DNA from: Bryobacterales bacterium
GTDB taxonomy: Bacteria > Acidobacteriota > Terriglobia > Bryobacterales > Bryobacteraceae
Length of the DNA stretch: 64,000 nt
Assembly (NCBI GenBank): GCA_003135055.1
Contig: PLDF01000219.1
Span: forward strand, 24,250-88,249
Reading direction: 5' to 3'
Positions 1 to 10,000 of this stretch are shown here, piece after piece; within the stretch, counting starts at the first letter, position 1; the number at the start of each line of letters is the position of its first letter. Under the pieces are notes generated by a model. It ran no database searches and was not told the DNA's origin. It saw only the letters and a program-made list of their open reading frames with translations. Made by a program: the position numbers and the translations under genes.

Positions 1-1
1 A

Positions 2-29
2 GGTCGCGGCTCCAATCGGAGCCGCGACC
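2..29. repeat. Short inverted repeat, dispersed family A
   Basis: Two perfect 12-base arms (GGTCGCGGCTCC and its complement) flank a 4-base loop. Related arms occur at 6741-6770, 25192-25265 and 32301-32340, always outside genes. It reads as a REP-like palindromic element; the window edge may cut it. Confidence 0.8.
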
Positions 30-70
30 GTCGGGAAGCGTGATTCCGTGTAACTTTGGGTTAGCTAAGT

Positions 71-307
71 TCAGGCGGCGCGCGTCAACGCCAGAATCTT
101 TCTCCTGACCGCTGCGGGAAAATCGACAAATACGAAGCAGTTCCGGTGGTAGAGATAATCTTCTCCGCTCTCGTCGACAATGCGTACCAATTCATCGCGG
201 GCAGCCTGCGGGTCCGGAAGAATGGGATAGACCTTCCCGGGAATGAGGGATGCCCGATAGCCGGTATTGTCGATACAGAGCGCGAATGGTTTTGTCGAAA
301 CTCTCAT
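71..307 (-). CDS. Small conserved-looking hypothetical protein (78 aa)
   Basis: The reading frame is longer upstream, but the natural start is the ATG at 305-307, because the upstream part of the frame belongs to a broken PIN toxin gene. The product has a short beta-rich N-terminal half (TGYRASLIPGKVY) followed by an acidic segment (RIVDESGEDYLYHR), a layout I associate with small uncharacterised SH3-like proteins. No signal peptide or membrane segment is visible. It sits 26 bases downstream of the toxin relic on the same strand and could have been co-transcribed with it. Function is unknown. Confidence 0.6.
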   Translation of the reverse strand: MRVSTKPFALCIDNTGYRASLIPGKVYPILPDPQAARDELVRIVDESGEDYLYHRNCFVFVDFPAAVRRKILALTRAA

Positions 308-333
308 GGTTCGCTCACATGGCGCTGTTGGTC

Positions 334-735
334 CTACCGAATCGGAATGACGTCCAGATCTTCTATCGCCTCGTAGTCCCTGAAATCCGTGGTCACAAAG
401 CGGACAACCCCATTGACGGGCAGATGCTGCAATCCAAGCGTCCGCAGCCTGGATCGGCCGTCCCGCACGCCGGCATTGGTCCACAACGGCGGCCCAAATC
501 GCACACGTGCGTTCGTCGGGATAGAGTGTCAGGTATAACTTCGTGTGCTCTTCGAGAGCGGCACGCCGGGACGCTCCCCAGTTGTTGGCCGCGGGCCACA
601 GCAACAGCTCAGCCCGAGCCATGAACGAAATCACTAACTGATGACCCGCTATCGTTCGACACACTTCTGCCGCAGCGAATGGTTTCGGCTAAAAAGGATC
701 GACACGACATTAGTATCCAGAAGAAGGACGGTCAT
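334..735 (-). pseudogene. Frameshifted VapC-type PIN-domain toxin
   Basis: Translating across two frames restores a PIN ribonuclease of normal length, about 133 residues. The N-terminus from the ATG at 733-735 reads MTVLLLDTNVVSILF, with the first catalytic Asp. The frame is lost near 650 and resumes with a GHQLVISFMARAELLLW segment carrying the second acidic residue. It is lost again near 400, where the C-terminal TTDFRDYEAIEDLDVIPI continues in another frame to a stop at 334-336. Intact VapC proteins cleave RNA and are held by an antitoxin; this copy should be dead unless the shifts are sequencing errors. The small gene at 710-922 overlaps its start and is the probable antitoxin. Confidence 0.75.
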
Positions 736-922
736 TTACGGCCGGTTTTGGCCGACGGGCTCTGATTACGAAGTTACGAAGCTCGCGGATCATCCTAATG
801 AAGGCATCGACTTCGGAGGGATCGCCGTCATCGGACGGAGCGAAGTGGCGCACTGCCGGCTTCAGTCCCGGGATGGACATCTTCGGGGCACGCAGACTTC
901 CCGGGTTGACAACCTTCGCCAC
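710..922 (-). CDS. Putative antitoxin upstream of the PIN toxin relic
   Basis: A 70-residue product ends 26 bases inside the toxin start, an overlap typical of TA operons. The central part (DPSEVDAFIRMIRELRNF) is predicted helical, and the C-terminus is basic and Pro-rich, as expected of a small DNA- and toxin-binding antitoxin. I do not recognise the family; the role is inferred from position and size only. Confidence 0.45.
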   Translation of the reverse strand: MAKVVNPGSLRAPKMSIPGLKPAVRHFAPSDDGDPSEVDAFIRMIRELRNFVIRARRPKPAVNDRPSSGY

Positions 923-1035
923 AAATCCAGTGTATCGGATTCTGCGATGGCGGTCTATGAACTGGAGCCACTTGGACGAAGACCGTGCGACCCGTAGTTC
1001 CGCCGTCCCCCGCGCTTACCCCGCCACCAGTTCAA

Positions 1036-1236
1036 TCAAGTCCCTTCTTCCAGCGACTCCACGTCCTTGAGCAAAAGTTCACTCACGACATCCCCAAGAT
1101 CGCGGCCCTTCTTCTGCGCGATTCGCTCCAAGCGTTTCTGCAACTGGCCGTCAAGGTAGATAGGCAGACGCACGCGCGCTCCCGTCCGGTAGAACTTGCC
1201 TCGCTCCGCCTTCGAAAAGTCGTAATGTGGCTTCAT
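1036..1236 (-). CDS. brnA: BrnA-type antitoxin
   Basis: The 66-residue product follows the toxin gene with a 3-base gap, the toxin-first order typical of brnTA. It has a basic N-terminus (KPHYDFSKAERGKFYR), then a ribbon-helix-helix-like strand (ARVRLPIYLDGQLQKRLERIA) and a helical acidic tail. BrnA proteins bind DNA through this fold, neutralise BrnT and repress the operon. No frameshift is seen, so the pair should be functional. A CopG-type antitoxin of another subfamily is the alternative. Confidence 0.75.
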   Translation of the reverse strand: MKPHYDFSKAERGKFYRTGARVRLPIYLDGQLQKRLERIAQKKGRDLGDVVSELLLKDVESLEEGT

Positions 1237-1239
1237 TGT

Positions 1240-1557
1240 CTAAGTCCCCTGATACTGTGCGGATTCTCTCCGATCCGCCCGGCGCGCCGAGATCAAGCGG
1301 ATCTTCGCACTCGCCTCCGGGCCGGTATGGAGCTGCAACCGGAACGTGTGGCACACTACCAGCAGCACTCCGGCGCCATCCAGTCCGAGAGTGATCCAGC
1401 GCTCCTCTTCCTCGCTATGCTCATCGTCAAACATCGACATAGCCCTCGGGTCGAGAAAAACAGTGGCGGCCCGCTCAAATGAAACCCGGTGTTCCCTGAC
1501 GTTTCGTAGGGCTTTTGCGGGGTCCCACTCGAACTGATGTTCGAATTGCCGCTCCAC
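1240..1557 (-). CDS. brnT: BrnT-type ribonuclease toxin
   Basis: The start codon is GTG. The 105-residue product has the BrnT signature: the N-terminal FEWDPAKALRNVREHRVSFE, the central acidic patch DDEHSEEEERW, the strand GVLLVVCHTFR, and the C-terminal KIRLISARRADRRE. BrnT toxins are RelE-like ribonucleases that stop translation until BrnA binds. Length is typical (about 95-105 aa). It is transcribed first, with brnA directly downstream. A palindrome lies immediately upstream of the start (1561-1571) and is a candidate operator. Confidence 0.85.
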   Translation of the reverse strand: MERQFEHQFEWDPAKALRNVREHRVSFERAATVFLDPRAMSMFDDEHSEEEERWITLGLDGAGVLLVVCHTFRLQLHTGPEASAKIRLISARRADRRESAQYQGT

Positions 1558-1560
1558 GTA

Positions 1561-1571
1561 GGGATTATCCC
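1561..1571. promoter_or_regulatory. Candidate operator of the brnTA operon
   Basis: The 11-base sequence GGGATTATCCC is a palindrome around one central base and lies 4 bases upstream of the brnT GTG. BrnA-type antitoxins autoregulate by binding such sites. Function is inferred from position. Confidence 0.4.
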
Positions 1572-1577
1572 ACGGAG

Positions 1578-1599
1578 CCGGTCTAGCCCCGGTCTAGCC
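1578..1599. repeat. Short tandem duplication (11 bp x 2)
   Basis: The unit CCGGTCTAGCC occurs twice head to tail, with a partial third copy after it, in the gap between brnT and the transporter gene. It is one of about a dozen such short duplications in the window. Confidence 0.8.
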
Positions 1600-1627
1600 C
1601 CCTAGCCAGAGGTGCGGTTCGAGCCCC

Positions 1628-2959
1628 TCACCCCGCCACCAGCTTCTTCTGCAAGTCCTCCAGCGACACTCCCTTAGTCTCCGGATAAAACGCCAGCACC
1701 ACCACAAACTGCACCGCCGTCATCACCGCGAAGAATACGAACGGCGCGGCCTTCGAATAATTCGCCACAATCACCGGAAACGCGAATGAGATCGCCGCGT
1801 TCATCACCCAGTGCGTAAAGCTGCCTAAACTCTGGCCGCTGGCGCGCACGCTGGTGGGGAAAACCTCGCCCAGATAGACCCAGATCACGGCCCCCTGCGA
1901 GAAGGCGAAGAACGCGATGAAGCCGACGAACAGCCAGACCAGCAGATTCGCATGAGCGCCCGACGCCAATATCGCCGCCACGCCGCCCAGACACGCCGCA
2001 CAACCGATCGCGCCCGTCAGCAACAGCTTCTTTCGCCCCAGCCGGTCGATAACCGTCATCGCAATCATGGTGAAGATCAGGTTCGTGAACCCGATCGCCA
2101 CCGCTTGCAAATCGCCCGAGACTTTGCTGAATCCCGCCGCCGCGAAGATGTCGTTCAAGTAATACAGAATCGCATTGATGCCGGAAAGCTGGTTGAACAT
2201 GCCGATCGTCACCGCCAGGAAGATGGGCAGCCTGAATTTGGCGTGGAACAGCGGCTCCTGCGCGTGTCCGTGCAACGCGTCGATCGAGCCTACGATATCC
2301 TGCAGCGCAGTCTCCACGTCTCTTTCGCCAATCTGCTGCAACACGGCGCGCGCTTCCGGGACGCGTCCCTTCTTCACCAGCCAGCGCGGGCTGCGCGGAA
2401 TGGTAAACAGCATCAGGAAGAACAACACCGCGGGCACGGCGGAGACTCCCAGTTTCCATCGCCATTCCGCGGCGCCCAGCCCTTCGAGGCCGATCACGTA
2501 GTTCGAGAAGTAAGCCAGCAGAATGCCCGCGACAATGTTGAGTTGGAAGAAGCCCACCAGCCGTCCCCGCCACTTGGCCGGTGCGATTTCCGCGATGTAC
2601 ATGGGCCCCAGGACCGAAGAGCCGCCGATTCCCAGCCCGCCGATGAAGCGGAACAGAATCCACGCAGGCCAGTTCCAGGCGAAAGCGCATCCCAGCGCCG
2701 AGACAATATAGAGCACCGCCATCAGGCGCAGGCTGTCGCGGCGCCCCAACCGGTCGCCGGGAATTCCGGCCAGCATGGCGCCGAATATGGTGCCGATCAG
2801 CGCGCTCGAAACTGTGATGCCCAATTCCGTGGGCCCCAGGGAGAACGCGCTGGAGAGTTGCGAGGTCGCGCCGGCGATGACGGCCGTATCGAATCCGAAA
2901 AGCAATCCGCCGAGCGCCGCTACGGCCGTGCTTTTGACCAACGACGAGGAAATGTCCAT
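1628..2959 (-). CDS. Sugar-porter-type MFS transporter
   Basis: The chosen start (ATG at 2957-2959) gives 443 residues beginning MDISSSLVKSTAVAALGGLLFGFD; an in-frame upstream extension to 3034 lacks membrane or signal character. About 12 hydrophobic segments are visible. Sugar-porter signatures are present: GDRLGRRD between helices 2 and 3, IPRSPRWL in the central loop, and the C-terminal PETKGVSLEDL. Such proteins import hexoses, pentoses or polyols by proton symport across the inner membrane; the substrate cannot be read from sequence. It stands alone, divergent from the chemotaxis-type pair at 3250. Confidence 0.9.
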   Translation of the reverse strand: MDISSSLVKSTAVAALGGLLFGFDTAVIAGATSQLSSAFSLGPTELGITVSSALIGTIFGAMLAGIPGDRLGRRDSLRLMAVLYIVSALGCAFAWNWPAWILFRFIGGLGIGGSSVLGPMYIAEIAPAKWRGRLVGFFQLNIVAGILLAYFSNYVIGLEGLGAAEWRWKLGVSAVPAVLFFLMLFTIPRSPRWLVKKGRVPEARAVLQQIGERDVETALQDIVGSIDALHGHAQEPLFHAKFRLPIFLAVTIGMFNQLSGINAILYYLNDIFAAAGFSKVSGDLQAVAIGFTNLIFTMIAMTVIDRLGRKKLLLTGAIGCAACLGGVAAILASGAHANLLVWLFVGFIAFFAFSQGAVIWVYLGEVFPTSVRASGQSLGSFTHWVMNAAISFAFPVIVANYSKAAPFVFFAVMTAVQFVVVLAFYPETKGVSLEDLQKKLVAG

Positions 2960-3222
2960 GCGCTGTATAGTGTGCCACAGCCGAAGGTAACTTTTTGGCC
3001 GCCCGGGAGTTTCGTTCGAGTGCGGAATCTCCATCGGGACCTTCGCTATACATTTGGCGCCCGTTGGCGGGCATTAAGCCCTTCGCCCGCGGTCGCTACC
3101 CCTGCAACCGCTACGCGGTCCGGACATGCCAAGCCAGTCCCGTGGACGAATCCATCGCCACAACCGCACTAACCCACACTTGGCTCCTAACGAAATCGCG
3201 TCCCTCGCCGATAAATACCAAT

Positions 3223-3252
3223 GTAAGAAGGCGAATGGTAAGAGGGCGAATG
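3223..3252. repeat. Tandem duplication of a ribosome-binding site plus start codon
   Basis: Two 15-base units, GTAAGAAGGCGAATG and GTAAGAGGGCGAATG, are adjacent. Each carries a purine-rich Shine-Dalgarno-like stretch followed by an in-frame ATG, giving two possible starts for the response regulator gene (3235 and 3250). Confidence 0.85.
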
Positions 3253-3639
3253 GAATCCCACGTTTTGGTAGTTGACGATTCTGCTGCGATCCGCAAGATC
3301 CTGCACCGTGTCCTGAGGCAAACGGGCATGGCTATTGGCGAGATCTACGAAGCGGGCGACGGCCAGGAAGCACTGGAGTTGCTCAAGACAAAAACCGTCA
3401 GCTTGGTGCTGTCGGATATCAACATGCCTAAAATGGACGGCCTGCAGTTGCTGGCTGCCTTGAAAAATTCGCCCGAGCGGCGGCACATCCCGGTGGTGAT
3501 GATTACCACCGAAGGCGGCGAAACCAAGGTCGGCGAAGCCGTGAGGTTGGGGGCGGCGGGGTATGTCCGTAAGCCGTTCACCGCCGATCAGATTAAGGAT
3601 AAGCTAGCAGGCATTCTTGAGCCGGCGATACAGTTATGA
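3250..3639 (+). CDS. CheY-like single-domain response regulator
   Basis: From the second duplicated ATG the product is 129 residues with only a receiver domain: acidic pair D9-D10, phosphoacceptor D56 (LVLSDINMPKMDG), T86 and K108 (YVRKPF). No output domain follows, so it acts by protein-protein contact, as CheY does. The start at 3235 would add MVRGR only. It overlaps the CheX gene by four bases (ATGA), so the two are translationally coupled and the CheX protein is its likely phosphatase. The kinase partner is not in the window. Confidence 0.92.
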   Translation: MESHVLVVDDSAAIRKILHRVLRQTGMAIGEIYEAGDGQEALELLKTKTVSLVLSDINMPKMDGLQLLAALKNSPERRHIPVVMITTEGGETKVGEAVRLGAAGYVRKPFTADQIKDKLAGILEPAIQL

Positions 3640-4166
3640 ATCTCAAAGAGTTCATCGTGGATTCCATAAACCAGTCGACTCTCGAGGTGTTTTCCACCAT
3701 GCTGGGCGTCGAGCTGGCGCAGGGGGCGGCGACGTTCGAAGACGCCAAGCCCGGCATCGAATGCGAAGTAATTTCACTAATAGGCCTGGCGGGCTCTTGG
3801 GCGGGCGCCGGTAGTCTGAGTTGCTCGGCGGCGTTGGCCTGCCGCGTCTGCGCGAACATGCTCATGACAGAAGCCACGGCGGTGAACGAAGAGGTGCTCG
3901 ACGCCGTGGCGGAGTTGACCAACATGATCGTCGGCAACGTCAAGACCGCACTGGAAAGCAAACTTGGTCCACTCGGTTTAAGCATACCCACCGTCGTGTA
4001 CGGCCGGAATTTCAAGACCAAGACCGCGGGCACGACGGATTGGATCTCTATGCGCTTCGATTGGGACGGCGACTACCTCCTCGTGAAGCTGTGCCTGGCG
4101 CCGCACGACAAGGACGCCCATCATCGGATACACCTCTTTGAAGACGCGGGCACACTGGCGGCTTAG
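3636..4166 (+). CDS. cheX: CheX-family phosphatase
   Basis: The 176-residue protein carries the CheC/CheX phosphatase motif E93-x-x-N96 within VAELTNMIVGN, and the Gly-rich strand region before it (GLAGSWAGAGSLS). CheX dephosphorylates phospho-CheY-type regulators in the cytoplasm. Its start overlaps the stop of the response regulator, which fixes the likely partner. Members of this family in non-motile bacteria often serve regulatory circuits other than flagellar chemotaxis; no flagellar genes are present here. Confidence 0.88.
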   Translation: MNLKEFIVDSINQSTLEVFSTMLGVELAQGAATFEDAKPGIECEVISLIGLAGSWAGAGSLSCSAALACRVCANMLMTEATAVNEEVLDAVAELTNMIVGNVKTALESKLGPLGLSIPTVVYGRNFKTKTAGTTDWISMRFDWDGDYLLVKLCLAPHDKDAHHRIHLFEDAGTLAA

Positions 4167-4179
4167 AAGGGGAGAAACC

Positions 4180-4395
4180 GTGGCATCTACGTTGCTTTCA
4201 GCCGAAGAATCCGCCTGGCGTCGCGGACCGATCCGGGCGGAATCCGGAAGTGCCGGCGGGCGAATTGGCGCAAGGACCTCGGCTCATTCAAGATCTGCGG
4301 CAACGTTACCGCTTGCCCGCAACATTGCCGCTGCGCGGTCAAGCCGCGAAAGGGAAGGCCGTCAAGCTCTGCCTCCCCGCGATCCTACAGTTTGA
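4180..4395 (+). other. Possible short or degraded coding region after cheX
   Basis: A GTG at 4180 lies just after a purine-rich AAGGGGAG stretch and opens a 71-codon frame (VASTLLSAEESAWRRG...). From about 4230 the composition of this frame looks non-coding (Ala/Ser/Arg rich), whereas another frame (PEVPAGELAQGPRLIQDLRQ...) looks more natural. That would fit a frameshifted third gene of the chemotaxis-type operon. I do not recognise a family and cannot exclude chance. Confidence 0.25.
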
Positions 4396-6643
4396 TTTCC
4401 TGCGCCCGCCCATCGAAATGAACAATCCGCCCGCCGATGCTGAAAGTGCGCTTTGGCGAGCCATGGGCCGCGCGCAGAGCCAACGTCCGGCGCGCATCGT
4501 TGTAAGTCATCCGGATCGCCGTCCATTCACCGCTGCGATGGTTAAAGGTAGCGCCGTCGTCGTCATACAGCAGAAAGCTGCCGTCGGCGCCGGGATACAC
4601 TTTGAGATCGGTGGGAGCGTCCGTCTTTTCCGCCGTATACTGGCGGATCGGGTCCATCGGAATGATGGCTCCGCCGCGCACATAGAGCGGCGTAGTTTCC
4701 AGGTCGACAGCGCGCGTGATTTCCTTGCCGCCCTCCTGGCGCTCGTTAGTCCAGAAATCGTGCCATGTGCCCTTTGGCAGATAGACCTTGCGCGAGGCAG
4801 CGCCCTTTTCCACTACTGGAGCGACTAACATGTCGCGTCCCCACAGATATTCGTCGCCGCGCGCCACGGCCGTCGCGTCGCCGGGATAATGCAGCCAGAG
4901 CGCGCGAATCACGGGCATTCCAGTCTGCGTGCATTCGTGAACCGCGCTGTAGAGATAGGGCATCAATTGGTAGCGTAAGTTGAGATACTTGCGGCAAATA
5001 GGCTCCACCTGCGCATTGTGAAAGACGCTGGGGTCGGGATGGTAAGTCCTCGTTTCACTCATCACCAGGTCGCTCGGCTGTCCGGTATTCCAACCCCACG
5101 GCAGATGCAAAGGCCAGATGCGGCCGTGCGACCGGAACAGCGTGTTGAATGCGCCGAACTGGAACCAGCGAACGTATAACTCCCCTGCGTATTCGGCGGT
5201 GGGGACAAAGCCGCCGATATCGGTTCCCCAATAGGGAATGCCCGAGAGACAGGTGTTCACGGCGTCGGGTATGTGGTTGGCCAGCGTCTCCCAGCGCGAA
5301 TCCACGTCGCCCGACCAGAGAAACGAAGCGTAGCGCTGCATGCCGGCATACGCGTTGCGGTGAAGCGCGTAAGGCCGCTCGTTGGGACGGTCGAGCTGCG
5401 GCGCTTCCCAATACATGCGATTGCGGACCAGGCGGCTGGGCGTATTGAGTGCGTCGCCTTCGTCGGGCCACCATCCATCCACGCCCAGCGCGAACACGGA
5501 GCGGTGCATATCCCAATAACAACTGGTCTGTCGCTCGGCGCGGACATTCGGGTCGCATGGGTCTTTGGCCGTGCCCGCCATCTGGGAGATGCCGGTAGGA
5601 TAGGCGACGTGCAGCACAACCTTAATATGATCGCCGTGTAACTGGTCGAACATCGTTTTAGGATCGGGAAAGACTTTCTGGTTGAAAGTGAACTCGCCGT
5701 TGTTAGTGTTCCAACCCGAGGGGCAGAAGCCGGTGCTGAGATAGATCAGCGCGTCGAGCGGGAGCTTCTTTTCGCGGAAGGTTTTGGCCTCCTGCAGCAC
5801 CTCCTCGCGGCTCGCGAGAGTGCGGTGCGACTGCTGGTATCCGAAGCTCCACAGCGGCGGCAGCTCGGCGAGGCCGGTGAGGCGCGCGTATTCGGCCATG
5901 ATCGTGGCGGGTTCGCGCGACGCAGTGAAGAAAAGATCGATGGGCAGCGGCGCGTGCGCGGGCGGCGTTGGCCGCTGGCCTTGCGCGGCGGGCGGCGTGA
6001 AGACGGCGGTGGTCGGATAGAGCGGCGTGAATTTGCTTTCGGCGCCGGTGAAATCGAACGTGCCGAACGGTTGATGCACGAACATAGCCCACCCCGAGGC
6101 GCCGATGATAAACGGAATGGGCACGCGTCCTCCGTGTGTGCGGAGCTGGTAGCCGCCCTGTCCGCTGCGGTTGTCGAACGTCTGTCCCCGGCGGTCGAAT
6201 TGAGGTCCGCCTTCGCCCAACCCGAGGATGGGCGCGCTGCCGGTGTGGAAAGAGACCACCGCGGTTTCCTTATCGACGGAGAGCTGCTGAATGGCTTCGT
6301 TCCGCGCATTTTTCACGGTAAACGAAAGCGGGTCGGGCGCGATGTGGATGGAGACGCCCCCCGCTTTCACCACCTGGGCCTTAAGCGGGCCGCGCAGTTT
6401 GACGGTGGGCGCGCCCCACGAAGCTTGAACCAGAGAGCCGTCGTCCGCGATTGGTGCGGGCTGCCCGTTTTCCAGCGGAAAAATGGTCAAACGGAAAGTG
6501 TGCGGACTGACAGGTGCGATTTGGATCTCGATATCGCGCCCGGCGATCTGCGGGTTGAAGGGAGTTTGGGCTCCGGCGATTGGCGTCAGCAGAGCGGCGG
6601 CGCCGGCTTGCTGCAAAAGTTGCCTGCGATTGATGGGGGGCAT
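4385..6643 (-). CDS. Exported glycoside hydrolase family 31 (alpha-glycosidase)
   Basis: The 752-residue protein starts with a Tat-like signal (NRRQLLQQAGAAALLTPIAGA). An N-terminal beta-sandwich precedes a (beta/alpha)8 barrel with GH31 landmarks: LPPLWSFGYQQSH near 262, the nucleophile motif DGWWPDEGD (D394) and the acid/base region LWSGDVDSRWE (D446), followed by GTDIGGF. C-terminal beta domains include LRGGAIIPM and DLKVYPGADGSFLLYDDDG. GH31 enzymes release alpha-linked glucose or xylose from oligosaccharides; this subtype (PDEGD instead of DMNE) is divergent, so the exact sugar is open. It likely acts outside the inner membrane on plant or microbial polysaccharide fragments. Confidence 0.92.
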   Translation of the reverse strand: MPPINRRQLLQQAGAAALLTPIAGAQTPFNPQIAGRDIEIQIAPVSPHTFRLTIFPLENGQPAPIADDGSLVQASWGAPTVKLRGPLKAQVVKAGGVSIHIAPDPLSFTVKNARNEAIQQLSVDKETAVVSFHTGSAPILGLGEGGPQFDRRGQTFDNRSGQGGYQLRTHGGRVPIPFIIGASGWAMFVHQPFGTFDFTGAESKFTPLYPTTAVFTPPAAQGQRPTPPAHAPLPIDLFFTASREPATIMAEYARLTGLAELPPLWSFGYQQSHRTLASREEVLQEAKTFREKKLPLDALIYLSTGFCPSGWNTNNGEFTFNQKVFPDPKTMFDQLHGDHIKVVLHVAYPTGISQMAGTAKDPCDPNVRAERQTSCYWDMHRSVFALGVDGWWPDEGDALNTPSRLVRNRMYWEAPQLDRPNERPYALHRNAYAGMQRYASFLWSGDVDSRWETLANHIPDAVNTCLSGIPYWGTDIGGFVPTAEYAGELYVRWFQFGAFNTLFRSHGRIWPLHLPWGWNTGQPSDLVMSETRTYHPDPSVFHNAQVEPICRKYLNLRYQLMPYLYSAVHECTQTGMPVIRALWLHYPGDATAVARGDEYLWGRDMLVAPVVEKGAASRKVYLPKGTWHDFWTNERQEGGKEITRAVDLETTPLYVRGGAIIPMDPIRQYTAEKTDAPTDLKVYPGADGSFLLYDDDGATFNHRSGEWTAIRMTYNDARRTLALRAAHGSPKRTFSIGGRIVHFDGRAQEIKL

Positions 6644-6740
6644 GGGGACTCCGGTATTATGACACGCTTGAAAGCGCTTGCAATGGCGAAACCGGTTGGC
6701 ACTCCGCTTCGTTACCCGTCGCGGCTCGGTGTGGTGCGGG

Positions 6741-6770
6741 GTCGCGGCTAGTATCGTGCACAGCCGCGAC
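6741..6770. repeat. Inverted repeat (family A variant) in a 450-base gene-free gap
   Basis: GTCGCGGCT and its complement are separated by 12 bases. The surrounding gap 6644-7094 holds no reading frame that looks coding. It separates the divergent GH31 and amidoligase genes, so promoters for both should lie here, but I see no clear -35/-10 pair. Confidence 0.55.
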
Positions 6771-7094
6771 GGCGTCGGGCACGGCCGTGGCCCGGCGTGG
6801 AGCGGATTCCGCGAAACAGTTCAAATTCGTACTGCTTAATTAGTAAGCGTGCCCAGAGTAGCGTCATGGATGGCGAGGATACGGATAGTTTGCGCCAGCG
6901 CCAGCGCTTTTGTCATTTGAATCGCCTCGTGTTCGTGCCGGACGTTCCGGGACGTTCGCCGCACTGGATATAGCTCTTATGTAGCGTGCTAAACTTGGCG
7001 GACGAGGAAGCACTGTGCGCCGGCGCCCCGAGTTCCATGGCCTCTCCCCGTCCTGAGCCGGCATGATGCGCGCAATCCCCGAACCCCGTAAACT

Positions 7095-10000
7095 ATGGCG
7101 ATTCAAGTCGCACTGAATCATAAAACCCAATACCGGTATGACCGCATGGTCATGCTCGGGCCGCAGGTGGTGCGCCTTCGGCCGGCGCCCCATTGCCGCA
7201 CTCCGATTCTGTCTTATTCACTCAAGATCCACCCGAAAGACCATTTTCTGAACTGGCAGCAAGATCCGCAGTCGAACTACCTGGCTCGCCTGGTGTTCCC
7301 AAAACCGGCCGCGGAATTCCTGGTCGAAGTCGATCTGGTCGCTGAAATGGCGGTCTTCAATCCGTTCGACTTTTTCCTTGAGCCTTACGCGGAGCAGTGT
7401 CCGTTTACTTATGACAACGCGTCGGCTCGCGAGCTTCGGCCGTTCCTCGAAACCGAGCCGCTGACTCCGGCGCTCGAGAGATGGCTGTCGAGCGTCTCAA
7501 GAGAACCTCTTCGCACCATCGACTTTCTGATTAACCTGAATCAGCGCCTTAGGAACGACATCGGGTATGTGATCCGCATGGAGCCGGGGATACAGGCTTG
7601 TGAACAGACGCTCGGGCTGGGCACCGGTTCCTGTCGCGATACGGCATGGCTGCTGGTGCAGATTATGCGCCATCTTGGGCTCGCGGCGCGCTTTGTCTCG
7701 GGCTATCTGATCCAGCTTGCGTCCGACGTTAAACCGCTTGAAGGCCCCGCCGGCCCTGCGAGCGACTTCACCGATCTGCACGCCTGGACCGAAGTTTTCC
7801 TGCCAGGCGCGGGCTGGGTTGGACTCGATCCAACCTCCGGCCTGCTTGCCGGAGAAGGGCACATTCCGCTCGCGTGCACGCCGGACGCATCGAGCGCCGC
7901 GCCTATTTCCGGTCTTCTCGATCCGTGCAACACGGTTTTCCATCACGAAATGTCGGTGCGGCGAATCTATGAGTCGCCGCGCGTCACCAAGCCGTACAGC
8001 GAGGAGCAGTGGAGTGAGGTGCTCGCGCTCGGCGATCGGGTGGATGCCGAGCTGAGGGCCGGTGACGTCCGGCTCACGATGGGCGGCGAGCCGACGTTTA
8101 TTTCTCTCGACGACGCGAATGCGCCCGAGTGGACTACCGACGCCTTCGGACCGACGAAGCGCAAGCTGTCGATGGAGCTTTTCCTGCGGCTTCGCGACCG
8201 GTTCGCGCCTGGCGCGCTGCTGCATTTCGGGCAGGGCAAGTGGTATCCGGGCGAACCGCTTCCGCGTTGGGCGTTGAGCTGTTACTGGCGCAAAGACGGG
8301 GTTCCGATTTGGGAAGATCAATCGCTGTTCGCGGGCGAAATCCCCGCTGTTAACCGGGCTGTCGACCGAGCGGCTAAGCTCAACGCGAGCGATGCGCGGC
8401 GCTTCCTGGAAGCCTTGACCCGGCGGCTTGAGGTGGATTCTTCATTCATCATGACAGCCTTCGAGGATACGTTCTATTACCTTTGGCGCGAGCGCCGCCT
8501 GCCCGTCAACGTGGATCCGTTCGACTCGAAGATCGAAGATCCCATCGAGCGCGATCGCATGGCCCGAATTTTTGAGCACGAACTCGGGAAGACCAGAGGA
8601 TTCGTGCTTCCCTTGCGCCGTGCGCCCACGAAATCGGGGACGCCGCGGTGGACCAGTCAGCCGTGGTTCACTGCATCGCCGCACCTGTTCCTGGTTCCTG
8701 GCGACTCGCCGGTGGGATTGCGGCTGCCTCTCGAATCGCTTCCGTGGACCAAGCCGGAGGACGTCGAATATTCCTTCGAAGCCGATCCGTTTAAGACGCG
8801 CGAAAAGCTTCCCGAGAAGCCGGAGCGTAAGCGCTACCTGTTCACGGCGCCCGCGTCTTTTCTTAATCCCGAGCCGATCGAGAAGCGGGCGCCTCCCAAG
8901 AAGGGCGAATCCGCCGCGTGGGTTTCGCGGCCGGCCCTGTGCACAGAGGTACGCGAAGGCGCGCTGTACGTGTTCCTGCCCCCCGTTGAATTTCTTAGCG
9001 ACTATCTCGACCTGCTCGCCGCGATCGAGGACACGGCGGCCCACCTGCGGATGCCGGTCGCGATCGAGGGTTACGCGCCTCCCGCCGATCCGCGGATCTC
9101 AGTGATCAAAGTGACGCCCGACCCCGGCGTGATCGAAGTGAATATTCAGCCCGCCGAGTCGTGGGAGCAACTGGTGGAAAATACCACCGAACTGTACAAG
9201 CTGGCGCGGCAGACGCGTCTCGGCACGGAAAAGTTTATGCTCGACGGGCGGCATGCGGGTACCGGCGGCGGCAATCACGTCGTCATCGGCGGCATCACGC
9301 CCGAGGACAGCGCCTTTCTACGGCGTCCCGATCTGCTCCGCAGTCTGATTGGCTTCTGGCAGAACCATCCCTCGCTCTCCTATCTCTTTTCCGGACTCTT
9401 CATAGGTCCTACCAGCCAGCATCCGCGCGTCGATGAAGCGCGCACCGACTCGCTTTATGAGCTTGAGATCGCGTTCGACCAGGTGCCGGACGCCGGCTCC
9501 GCCGGACGCATAACGCCATGGACGGTCGACCGCATCTTCCGCAATCTTTTAATCGATGCGACCGGCAACACACATCGCACCGAGATTTGCATCGACAAAC
9601 TTTATCCGGCCGACGCCGCGTCGTCCCGGCTGGGGCTGGTCGAGCTGCGGGCTTTTGAAATGCCGCCGCACGCGCGCATGAGCCTGGTTCAGCAGCTGTT
9701 GGTGCGAGCGCTGGTCGCCAGATTCTGGAAAGAGCCGTACCGCCGTAAGCTGATCCACTGGGGGAACGCGCTGCATGACCGTTTCATGCTCCCCCACTTT
9801 GTCGAGATCGACTGGCAGGACGTCCTTCATGAGCTCCGCGACGCCGGCTATGCATTCAAGGATGACTGGTTCGCGCCGCACTTTGAGTTCCGCTTTCCCC
9901 CGATCGGTTCCGTCACCGCGGGTGGCGTTACGGTCGAATTGCGCCACGCCCTGGAACCATGGAACGTCCTTGGCGAAGAAGCGTCCGGCGGAGGCACGGC

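Noticed and set aside
1609-1630. tRNA-like T-arm (GAGG...GGTTCGAG...CCTC)
   Set aside because: Only a T-loop-like string is present; no acceptor stem, anticodon arm or D-arm can be folded around it.
6864-7193. 109-codon minus-strand frame before the amidoligase gene
   Set aside because: It overlaps the start of a clear gene on the other strand and has no recognisable protein character.
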